From contig JAEXRL010000028.1 in the NCBI GenBank assembly GCA_023440825.1, positions 124,001 to 188,000 of the forward strand: 64,000 nt of DNA, given 5' to 3'. Made by a program: the position numbers and the translations under genes. The notes beneath the pieces are model-generated. The model did no database searches and was not told the origin of the DNA. It worked only from the letters and a program-made list of their open reading frames with translations. Source of the DNA: Pseudomonadota bacterium (GTDB lineage Bacteria; Pseudomonadota; Gammaproteobacteria; Burkholderiales; Burkholderiaceae_B). Below, one piece after another: positions 53,378-60,564 of the stretch (positions are counted from its first letter, which is position 1; each line of letters starts with the position of its first letter).

Positions 53378-53662
53378 GTCTATGCCATGAGTTTTTACGG
53401 GCAGGGCGGTGATCACAGCTCAATACTACAGGTAGGTAGCGGTGAATAGGCCTGGATTGCAGGGTGTGGTCTGCTCATCAGACGCATAGCGTGCAAAACC
53501 GCTGAGTAGATAGAAGGTAATTTGTTGGGCTGGGAACGCCCAAGCTCATGCCAAGTAATCAAAGGGCGCAACACAGTGCCTGAGTGAGCGGAAAAGCTAT
53601 TTTTAAGTAAAAGCTAAACGGCCCAGTGCCAGACGTTTATGGCGAGTATTTTATTTGTAAAT
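53378..53662 (+). other. long leader region before the TonB receptor gene
   Basis: If transcribed from the rightward operator-covered promoter, the leader before the receptor gene would be ~370 bases. It holds small perfect stems GTCTG/CAGAC (53469-53483) and TTGGGC/GCCCAA (53525-53543). No protein gene and no known riboswitch consensus was recognised. Confidence 0.35.
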
Positions 53663-53681
53663 ATTAATAGTTCTCGATATC
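53663..53681 (+). promoter_or_regulatory. Fur-like box ahead of the TonB receptor gene
   Basis: ATTAATAGTTCTCGATATC shares TAATnGTTCTCG with the box before the ZIP transporter gene. It overlaps TTCTCG (53671-53676), a possible -35 element spaced 16 bases from TATTAT (53693-53698), about 45 bases before the receptor ATG. Confidence 0.5.
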
Positions 53682-53742
53682 ACTATCGTTTCTATTATTC
53701 AGATTGCTGTAATTTTATTTTTATATTGAAAGGAAAACTGGC

Positions 53743-55995
53743 ATGCATAGATTGCGCCAAGACGACGGTAGAGCACTGCCCTTACGGTGGGCGGCTGTTC
53801 AAGTGCCTGCATTGAAACTCCATCGCACAACAGCAGCGGTTCGGACGGTTTTATTGCTAGGAGTGGTATGCGGGGCCGCTATGGCACAGGCGCAGACGCC
53901 GGACGCAGAAAGCAAGGCTGGTGCCGATGTTGCACAGGGCGTGACAACATTGCCGGCGCTAAGGGTAGAGGGCGGCTCTGCCTCGGCCAGTACTCCTTAC
54001 GCAGGTGGTCAGGTCAGCACGGGCGGTCGTGTGGGCCTGCTGGGTGATAAAGACTTTATGGAAACCCCTTTTTCCACCATCACTTACACCGATCAATACC
54101 TGGCCGACTCACTAGCCATGGACATTCAGACAGTAATCGCCAAGACGGATCCCGCAGTATTTATAGGGGGTGTTCCAGGAGAAAGTTTGGAAACCTATTC
54201 GATTCGTGGGCTGCCTTCTGCCGTGGCCGACGTAACGGTGAATGGCTTGGCTGGCATGGGCGGCTATCACAGGAACTCGCCCGAGATGTTCGAGCGAGTA
54301 GAGGTGCTCAAAGGCCCCTCGGCCTTGCTCAATGGCATGCCTCCTAAAGGATCGGCGGGTGGTGCGGTGAATCTGTTACCTAAACGCGCGGGTGTAGATC
54401 CTTTAACGCGCGTGACGGCCAGTTATATGTCCAACTCATATTTCGGTGCTCATATTGATGTAGGACGTCGTTTCGGTGAGAGCCAGCAGTTCGGTATTCG
54501 ATTTAACAGTGTTTACCGTGATGGCGAAACCGCCGTAAGCAAGCAGGACAAAAAAGTCTCACTCGCCTCGTTGGGCTTAGATTGGAGGGGTGATCGCGTC
54601 CGCGTCTCGGCAGATATCTATCAAACCAAAGACCGCGTGCATGGCTTAACCCGTGGCTTGACGCTGGCTCCCGGATTAGCAGTACCTCAGCCCCCCAAGC
54701 CGGACGTATCCTGGAATCCACCTTGGGCTTTTTATGACAATACAGACAAAGGTGTCATGCTGCGTGGCGAATTGGATGTGAGCGATCGGTTTATGCTGTA
54801 TGCCGCAGCAGGCACCAGTAAATCTGAGATAGACACCATTATGGGAGCAGGTCAGGTCTTTAACCAGGCTGGGGATTTTCGAACTAACTTCAGTGGTGTG
54901 TCAGACAGCATGAAGCGAAAATCAGCAGAGCTTGGCCTTCAAGGCAAAGCGCAGACTGGTAGCGTGGCTCATCAGTTCGCTGTCAATGCCACATACTATG
55001 ACGAGCAATATCTGCTGCGGGGGTTCAGAAATGTTCTGCCGCAGGACTGGGTGAGCAATATCTATAAGCCAGTCTGGGGGCCTGCGGCCTTGCGTCCTGA
55101 TTCCATCCCACCGATAAGCAGAACTGATACACGGTTAAGTAGTATTGGTTTGGCGGATACCCTATCGTTTGCCGAGGATAGAGTGCAAATGACATTGGGC
55201 GTACGTCGTCAGCAAGTCAGGAATGAGAGTTTTAATGGGGTCTCTGGCCTACGCATGGGGGAACGTTATAAACAAAGTGCGACCACCCCGGCAGTAGCTG
55301 TGTTGATGAAGGCCACGGATCAGATTTCCGTGTATGCCAATTACATGGAAGGTTTAAGCCAAGGTGCCATGGCCCCCAATACCGCCGCCAATGCGGGTGA
55401 AGTATTTGCGCCGTACAAGACCAAGCAAAAAGAAGTGGGGGTAAAACTGGATCGTGGTGAGTTTGTGCATACGCTTAGCGTGTACGAAATCAAGCGCCCA
55501 AGCAGTTATACCGACCCTTATTCTAACGTTTTCTCCTTTGGTGGCGAACAGCGCAATCGGGGCGTGGAATGGAGCTTTTTTGGATCGCCTGTGCACGGTA
55601 TACGCCTGATGGGGGGCGTAGCCTATTCCGATCCGCAAGTAAGCAAGGCAGCTAATCCCGCCAATCAGGGTAAGCAAGCTACAGGCTTACCGAAATGGCA
55701 AGCCAAAATGGGTGTGGAGTGGGATACGCCCGTGTTGCAGGGCCTGACCTTAACGGCGAATTCGACCACGGTATCTAAGCAGTACCTCAGCGCTGATAAC
55801 TCCCTGTCTGTGCCAGGTCGTACCGTGTTTGACGTGGGCGCACGCTATGTCACGAAACTGGCGGGTAATCCAGTCACCTTACGAGCTGCCGTCACGAATG
55901 TGACAAATAAGGCTTATTGGGCAAAACCACACTTCACCAGTCTTGGTTTGGGGGCTCCCCGTACCGTTATGTTATCGGCGTCAATGGATTTCTGA
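53743..55995 (+). CDS. TonB-dependent siderophore receptor
   Basis: 750-residue outer-membrane transporter. Signal region to about residue 51 (VLLLGVVCGAAMAQAQ); plug domain with TPFSTITYTDQYLADSLAMDIQTVIAKTDP, SYSIRGL-like ETYSIRGLPS, MFERVEVLKGPSALLNGM and GGAVNLLPKRA; then a 22-strand barrel ending in Phe (APRTVMLSASMDF). The stretch before the plug (TLPALRVEGG) looks like a TonB box region, and no STN signalling domain is present. ATG 53743 follows AAAGGAAAA. A Fur-like box and the gene order suggest ferric siderophore uptake; the ligand is unknown. Confidence 0.94.
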   Translation: MHRLRQDDGRALPLRWAAVQVPALKLHRTTAAVRTVLLLGVVCGAAMAQAQTPDAESKAGADVAQGVTTLPALRVEGGSASASTPYAGGQVSTGGRVGLLGDKDFMETPFSTITYTDQYLADSLAMDIQTVIAKTDPAVFIGGVPGESLETYSIRGLPSAVADVTVNGLAGMGGYHRNSPEMFERVEVLKGPSALLNGMPPKGSAGGAVNLLPKRAGVDPLTRVTASYMSNSYFGAHIDVGRRFGESQQFGIRFNSVYRDGETAVSKQDKKVSLASLGLDWRGDRVRVSADIYQTKDRVHGLTRGLTLAPGLAVPQPPKPDVSWNPPWAFYDNTDKGVMLRGELDVSDRFMLYAAAGTSKSEIDTIMGAGQVFNQAGDFRTNFSGVSDSMKRKSAELGLQGKAQTGSVAHQFAVNATYYDEQYLLRGFRNVLPQDWVSNIYKPVWGPAALRPDSIPPISRTDTRLSSIGLADTLSFAEDRVQMTLGVRRQQVRNESFNGVSGLRMGERYKQSATTPAVAVLMKATDQISVYANYMEGLSQGAMAPNTAANAGEVFAPYKTKQKEVGVKLDRGEFVHTLSVYEIKRPSSYTDPYSNVFSFGGEQRNRGVEWSFFGSPVHGIRLMGGVAYSDPQVSKAANPANQGKQATGLPKWQAKMGVEWDTPVLQGLTLTANSTTVSKQYLSADNSLSVPGRTVFDVGARYVTKLAGNPVTLRAAVTNVTNKAYWAKPHFTSLGLGAPRTVMLSASMDF

Positions 55996-56003
55996 GTCCT
56001 ACT

Positions 56004-56318
56004 ATGTTTAGGCATTCCTTGTCGATGATTCGTGCGACCTGCCAGCGCTGGCGTAATCTGGTGTCACGCCTGATAGCGGCAGTGCTGGGTGGATACCTGC
56101 TAGCCACGCTTTTTAGTGTAGCGGTGCTGGTATTACCCATCGCTAAGACTGAGGCGGTGCTATGGGGCATGCAGCTCAGTTTTCTTGTGTACGCCGGCGT
56201 GGTGGTCTGGGTTTTTATGGTGCACAGCTCACTACGAGCGTGGGCGGGCGTGTTGTCCATTGCCTTGCTACTCTTGCCTTTAGCCCTATGGGCAGGGCGC
56301 TTTGGAGCATGGCGGTGA
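56004..56318 (+). CDS. DUF3649 family small membrane protein
   Basis: 104 residues with three helices (RLIAAVLGGYLLATLFSVAVLVLP, LWGMQLSFLVYAGVVVWVFMV, GVLSIALLLLPLALWAG). The pattern IAAxxGGYxLA and the position directly after a TonB receptor and before a PepSY protein fit DUF3649, found in iron-uptake clusters of beta- and gamma-proteobacteria. It may help the neighbouring PepSY protein as a ferric-siderophore reductase unit; this is inference. ATG 56004 is eight bases after the receptor stop; earlier in-frame starts lie inside the receptor gene. Confidence 0.82.
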   Translation: MFRHSLSMIRATCQRWRNLVSRLIAAVLGGYLLATLFSVAVLVLPIAKTEAVLWGMQLSFLVYAGVVVWVFMVHSSLRAWAGVLSIALLLLPLALWAGRFGAWR

Positions 56319-56403
56319 GCACAAGCAGAAAAACCTGCACAACAAATAGGGACGCCGCTGTGGCTAAAAGCGTTAAAGCCAAAGCACTAGCATACGTCAG
56401 AGT

Positions 56404-57981
56404 ATGTCCAGCCTGCACACGTGGGCTGGACTTGTCGTTGCCTGGGTTCTGTACGCCATGTTTCTCACTGGCACGGCTTCTTATTTTCGCGAGGAAATCA
56501 CCCGTTATATGCGCCCCGAACTGTCTGCATCGCTGAGCTTGCCAACGGTTCAGCTTGTGCCAAAGGTAGTGGACAGTATTCGTCAACGCGCTCCGGCAGC
56601 GACACAAATTAGTATCACCTTACCTACAGAGCGTAAGCCATTTGTGAGCGCATTCTGGCGCGATCCCAGCACGCAGGGGCGCGGCTTTCAGACGGCTTTA
56701 TTTGACCCTTTGAGTGCTCAGGCCTTGCAAGCTCGCGACACGCAGGGCGGCGATTTTTTTTATGCTTTTCATTTCAATTTTCACTATATCCCCGTCTTAT
56801 GGGGGCGTTGGCTTGCAGGTTTATGCGCCATGTTCATGCTGGTGGCCATCATTAGCGGTGTGATCACGCATAAGAAAATTTTCGTGGATTTTTTTACCTT
56901 TCGTTGGGGGAAAGGGCAAAGATCATGGCTGGATGCGCATGTTGGTCTTTCCGTCTTAGCTTTGCCATTTCACTTCATGATTACCTGGAGCGGTCTTGTT
57001 ACCCTGATGGTGATGTACATGCCGCTTGGCCTGCAGGCATTACCCTTAGCCAATGACCGTGCCGCGGTAATCAGCGAAATGCGCTTTTTTATGCCGGCAG
57101 ACAAACCCGTGGGTCAGGCGGCAGTCCTTACGTCTCTGGAAGCTTTAATCCAGCAATTTGAACAGCATTGGGACGTGGGCAGTGTAGGCGCAGTGCAGCT
57201 TAATAATCCTGCGGATACCATGGCAAAGGTAATTATTGCGCGTCAGCAAAATCAGCGCATTTCCACCACGCCACAGTACATGGTGTTTGATGGTGTGTCA
57301 GGCGACTTGCTGCGTGTTAAGGATAGTTCTGGGCTGGCGGCTACCACCCAGGGTGTGCTGTATGGCCTGCATCTAGGGCGGTTTGCCGATACTGTGACGC
57401 GTAGCCTGTATTTTCTATTAAGCCTTGCTGGAACGGCTATGGTGGGCTCAGGCTTGGTGCTGTGGACTGTCAAGCGTCGTGCGCAACTGCCCGATCCTAA
57501 AAGGCCTTATTTTGGCTTTCGTTTAGTAGAGCGTTTGAACATCGCCACCATTGCGGGCTTGTCCGTGTCCATTAGTAGTTACTTCTGGCTTAATCGCCTC
57601 TTGCCCTTAGGCATTGTAGAGCGCGCCACGTGGGAAATTCACGGCTTTTTTATAGTCTGGGCAGGTACATTGGCCTGGGCTGTCGTGCGTCCAGCAAAAA
57701 AAGCTTGGGTGGAACTGCTGTGGCTGTCCGCGATTTTGCTGGCTTTACTGCCCGTGCTGAATATCTTTACCACACAGCGACATCTGCTAAATAGTCTGCG
57801 TGACAAAGACTACCTATTTGTGTGCTTTGATCTGGCGTGGATAAGCTTTGCCGCCTTGCATGCCTGGCTTGCCCTGCGCACGTCGCGTCATCAAGCCCGG
57901 CTCAAGCCCAAGCTGCGAACACCGGCCTGCCCGTCGGCTGACGCCACGGTACACCGCTCATTAACAGCAAGGCGCGCATGA
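56404..57981 (+). CDS. PepSY-domain membrane protein (putative ferric reductase type)
   Basis: 525 residues, four or five membrane helices with periplasmic PepSY-like domains between. Seen: SLHTWAGLVVAWVLYAMFLTGTASYF, YAFHFNFHYIPVLWGRWLAGLCAMFMLVAIISGVITHKK, and LDAHVGLSVLALPFHFMITWSGL, with repeated His suited to haem or metal. Homologues begin 10-20 residues before LHTW with RQSM-like residues. Those residues are encoded just upstream in frame (IRQSM), but no start codon is there, and a well-placed GTG start (56360) lies in another frame, so the 5' end may be frameshifted. It overlaps the next gene by four bases. Confidence 0.85.
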   Translation: MSSLHTWAGLVVAWVLYAMFLTGTASYFREEITRYMRPELSASLSLPTVQLVPKVVDSIRQRAPAATQISITLPTERKPFVSAFWRDPSTQGRGFQTALFDPLSAQALQARDTQGGDFFYAFHFNFHYIPVLWGRWLAGLCAMFMLVAIISGVITHKKIFVDFFTFRWGKGQRSWLDAHVGLSVLALPFHFMITWSGLVTLMVMYMPLGLQALPLANDRAAVISEMRFFMPADKPVGQAAVLTSLEALIQQFEQHWDVGSVGAVQLNNPADTMAKVIIARQQNQRISTTPQYMVFDGVSGDLLRVKDSSGLAATTQGVLYGLHLGRFADTVTRSLYFLLSLAGTAMVGSGLVLWTVKRRAQLPDPKRPYFGFRLVERLNIATIAGLSVSISSYFWLNRLLPLGIVERATWEIHGFFIVWAGTLAWAVVRPAKKAWVELLWLSAILLALLPVLNIFTTQRHLLNSLRDKDYLFVCFDLAWISFAALHAWLALRTSRHQARLKPKLRTPACPSADATVHRSLTARRA

Positions 57982-58283
57982 TGAGCCTAGCCATTTCTTT
58001 GTACACGCATGGTGCGCTGTCAGTAATTTGTCTTTTGGGTTTTGCTTGCCTAGCGCTGGCAATGGACCGGCATCAGGAAACGATTTTTGTTCGGACTTTG
58101 CGCTTGTCACTTACACAAGGCCTAAGGGTCTCAGGATGCTTACTGTTAATGCTGTCACTGTGCGTGGCTGTTTTTGTTCTGGGGTGGGGCCTTGGCATAA
58201 CGGTATTCATCGCGCATAGCAGCGCTGCCGCTGGTCTGATTTTTATGCTGCTTGTGCTTGCTCACCGCCGGTCACGGCGTTAA
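57978..58283 (+). CDS. DUF3325 family small membrane protein
   Basis: 101 residues, three helices (GALSVICLLGFACLALAMDRHQ; GLRVSGCLLLMLSLCVAVFVLG; GITVFIAHSSAAAGLIFMLLVLA). The LGFACLALAMDRHQE segment is the family mark (GxxxLAxaMxrH). Members are found directly after PepSY proteins in iron-uptake clusters; function unknown, presumably a partner of the reductase-like PepSY protein. It starts inside the PepSY stop codon (ATGA), showing translational coupling. Confidence 0.82.
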   Translation: MMSLAISLYTHGALSVICLLGFACLALAMDRHQETIFVRTLRLSLTQGLRVSGCLLLMLSLCVAVFVLGWGLGITVFIAHSSAAAGLIFMLLVLAHRRSRR

Positions 58284-58322
58284 GCATGTTCAGTTTTACT
58301 TTTTTCTAGGAACGAGAAGATC

Positions 58323-59504
58323 ATGAAGCATCTATATCCCTTGCCCCCTTTATTTTTACTGCTAATGACACTGACTATCGCTGGCTGCACCGCTTTTAGT
58401 TCACCGTCCCGACAACTGGGAGAAAATACATTGCTAGCCCCGGTCTTAGCCGCCCACAATGCCTTGCCTCTTGCGGTACATCGGCAGGCACTGGCTCAGG
58501 GCTTATATGAATTAGCCTACTCTGCGCAGCAAAATGCGATCTTTCTCGCCGCTTCAGGTGGGCGAGGCGAGCAGGCCTATCCACCCAAAATACTCCGCCT
58601 GCATCCTGAGACGCTGGCAATCCAGGCAGAAATTGCGTTAGAGCGTAAAGGGTTTGGCATAGCGCTGGACGATGAGGCTAACCGTCTTTATGTTGGCAAT
58701 ACGGAAGATGCGTCCATTACAGTGATTGATACCCGCAACAATCAAATACTGACAGTGATACAACTGGCTCAAAAAATCAATCAGGCGGGCTCGGATGATG
58801 CGCGTTATCCCCATGCTCTTCGTGAGTTGGTGCTGGATCAGGAAAACAAGCGCCTTTATGCACCGGGTCTCTGGTTCAAAGACAGTGTGCTGTACGTGGT
58901 GAATACCGACACCTTAACGCTTGAAAGCGTGATCCCCGGATTTGGATTTTTAGCTGCTGGCATCACCCTAGATGCGTCACGCGATAAGCTCTATGTGTCT
59001 AACCTACAGGGGCAACTGTACACCGTGAATACGCTCACTTTAGGCATAGAACACATTACCGAAGTTCCTGCTGACCAGTTAATAAATTTAGTGCTAGATA
59101 GCAAGCGCCAGCGCATTTTAGCCACCGATCAAGGCATATCTTTAATAGACGGTATGCGCGCAGAACTAGGAGCATTGGATTACCGCAATCGCGGTGAGGG
59201 TAACCGTGTCCTGGTCCTTGATCAGGCTGATGGCAGTTTGCTACACAGCATCCCCACAGACAAGGGGCCGCTTGCCTTAATGCTGGATGAGCCACGAGAC
59301 CGCTTGTATGTCACCAATCGCGAGTCCGGCACCGTAACCGTTTACGATGCCCAGAGCTATCTACCCCTGCAAACCATCGATCTGCCTGAGCACCCCAATA
59401 GCTTGGCCCTGAACCCACAGACAGGGGCTGTGTATGTCAGCATTAAAAACGCTGCCGATACTCCTGCAGGTCACAAAGAAAGCGTCGCACGCCTACATTT
59501 CTGA
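58323..59504 (+). CDS. YncE-like beta-propeller lipoprotein
   Basis: 393 residues. Signal peptide with lipobox LTIAGC (Cys about residue 22), then seven-bladed propeller repeats, such as NRLYVGNTEDASITVIDTRNN, DKLYVSNLQGQLYTVNT and DRLYVTNRESGTVTVYDAQSYLPLQTIDLPEHPNSLALN. Family members include E. coli YncE, which is iron-repressed. Position at the end of the TonB receptor-DUF3649-PepSY-DUF3325 cluster supports a periplasmic role in the same metal-uptake system. It starts 39 bases after the DUF3325 gene. Confidence 0.88.
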   Translation: MKHLYPLPPLFLLLMTLTIAGCTAFSSPSRQLGENTLLAPVLAAHNALPLAVHRQALAQGLYELAYSAQQNAIFLAASGGRGEQAYPPKILRLHPETLAIQAEIALERKGFGIALDDEANRLYVGNTEDASITVIDTRNNQILTVIQLAQKINQAGSDDARYPHALRELVLDQENKRLYAPGLWFKDSVLYVVNTDTLTLESVIPGFGFLAAGITLDASRDKLYVSNLQGQLYTVNTLTLGIEHITEVPADQLINLVLDSKRQRILATDQGISLIDGMRAELGALDYRNRGEGNRVLVLDQADGSLLHSIPTDKGPLALMLDEPRDRLYVTNRESGTVTVYDAQSYLPLQTIDLPEHPNSLALNPQTGAVYVSIKNAADTPAGHKESVARLHF

Positions 59505-59549
59505 TTTGAAGGTGCAGACCAAACCTAGAAGGTGCCGCGTGCTCATAGC

Positions 59550-59633
59550 GGCTTAGGATGTGGGTGCCAAACACGGCAAAGACGGAAACTCACTACCTAA
59601 GCCAGCATGCTCAGAGTCTTCAACTTGGCACCC
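59550..59633. repeat. interlocked inverted repeats, possible pseudoknot
   Basis: GGCTTAGG (59550-59557) pairs with CCTAAGCC (59596-59603), and GGGTGCCAA (59562-59570) with TTGGCACCC (59625-59633). The pairs cross, giving an H-type pseudoknot if both form. Additional stems nearby: GCCGC/GCGGC (59534-59552) and CTCAG/CTGAG (59666-59683). It lies between the converging YncE-like and 62-residue protein genes. Confidence 0.45.
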
Positions 59634-59699
59634 TATACGAAACGGGTAATTTTTACTTATGTACTCTCAGCTCTATACCTGAGTTAAGTGCAGTGCTAA

Positions 59700-59888
59700 T
59701 TAAACGCGTTTAACTGCCTTGGAAATATGCAAAGTAATGCTTCGGTCAGACTCAAGAGTATAAGGAATATCCGTTTCATATAGTTGATCTGCAAGCTCTT
59801 CAGCTAAGCTGATAAGCCCATCCTGAGACCCGTCACCCACTGGTTCAACAAGCATCTCCCATTTGTTTGCATTGTGTTTTTGAGCCAT
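59700..59888 (-). CDS. 62-residue hypothetical protein
   Basis: Small hydrophilic, acidic protein not recognised as a known family. GAGGAA lies eight bases before the ATG on the minus strand, and the composition looks protein-like: MAQKHNANKWEMLVEPVGDG at the start, a predicted helix SLAEELADQLYETD, then two strands (YTLES, SITLHISKAV). No membrane or DNA-binding feature. It is isolated just outside the island boundary. Confidence 0.6.
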   Translation of the reverse strand: MAQKHNANKWEMLVEPVGDGSQDGLISLAEELADQLYETDIPYTLESDRSITLHISKAVKRV

Positions 59889-59974
59889 TTTTCAATTCCT
59901 CAGTACGATATTGCTGACCAGTAGATAACTAAAAATCGGGTGTTTATAGCTTCCCTATTAATCAGGGCTTTTCT

Positions 59975-60197
59975 ATGCACTATAACATCGTTGTTTTTGA
60001 GGCTTTAATTTGTTCTTCAATCGTCGCCACGCCTTTCCTGACGTTGCATTGGCCGCAACAGCGCCGCAACCTTTTTATATGAACAAGAGCGGGCGTGGCA
60101 AGCTTATGCGCTCAAGAGCCTGATCACCAAACTCTCAGCCTGCGTGTTACTCGCTTTAGGCCTTTTCGTATCCTTTTATAGATTAGGTGATGGATAG
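59975..60197 (+). pseudogene. frameshifted small two-helix membrane protein
   Basis: ATG 59975 opens a frame MHYNIVVFEALICSSIVATP...PQQRRNLFI that stops at TGA after 35 codons. Another frame continues at that place with YEQERAWQAYALKSLITKL and a second helix ACVLLALGLFVSFYRLGDG ending at TAG 60197. Removing two bases near 60078 would join them into a ~73-residue protein with two membrane helices. Could be a real mutation, a sequencing error or chance. Confidence 0.35.
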
Positions 60198-60248
60198 GGC
60201 AGTAATAATAAAATCGCGGAGCAGCCTTATATTTGCGGAGCAGAGAAA

Positions 60249-60276
60249 ACAAAAAAGCCACCTCGAAGGTGGCTTT
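60249..60276 (-). terminator. terminator of the truncated tRNA gene
   Basis: On the minus strand GCCACC-TTCG-AGGTGGC (UUCG tetraloop) followed by six T, 27 bases past the tRNA 3' end. Confidence 0.88.
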
Positions 60277-60302
60277 AATGTCCTGATTTAACAGGGGAAT
60301 TC

Positions 60303-60351
60303 TGGTGGCTCATCCCTGATTCGAACAGGGGGCCTGCGGATTGTGATTCCG
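60303..60351 (-). pseudogene. 3' fragment of a tRNA gene; probable attachment-site scar
   Basis: Minus strand, tRNA positions 28-76: anticodon arm CGGA-AUCACAA-UCCG, variable AGGCC, T arm CCCTG-TTCGAAT-CAGGG, acceptor half ATGAGCC, discriminator A and CCA. Nothing upstream can pair with ATGAGCC, and position 27 no longer pairs, so the homology ends at 60351. By register the anticodon is CAC (Val-like), tentative. The retained terminator shows this is the chromosomal side; the sequence right of 60351 replaced the 5' half, as integrating elements do. Confidence 0.8.
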
Positions 60352-60564
60352 TCTGATGGTTCTGCTTTGATATGGCTTTGCCTTTGCAATCAAATAGTTA
60401 GGAGGTTTGTCAGCCGCTATGCATATACTATGTTTTGCTAGGCAGTTGACGCTTGGTTGACATCAAAACACTGCGAAGAAGAAAAGTTTCGGTCCTGTGC
60501 TTGCGAGAACTTCAACTTATCAATCCTTTCAGTACCTGCAAAGATTAAAAGCACAAACAATTAC

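Noticed and set aside
53400..53560. Cobalamin or other riboswitch before the TonB receptor gene
   Set aside because: Phrases such as GGTGAATAGG and GGCTGGGAA looked suggestive, but the B12-box core and the required order of conserved segments are absent.
60330..60360. tRNA-His reading of the anticodon-like loop on the plus strand
   Set aside because: TTGTGAT on the plus strand mimics a His anticodon loop, but the T arm, acceptor half and CCA exist only on the minus strand.
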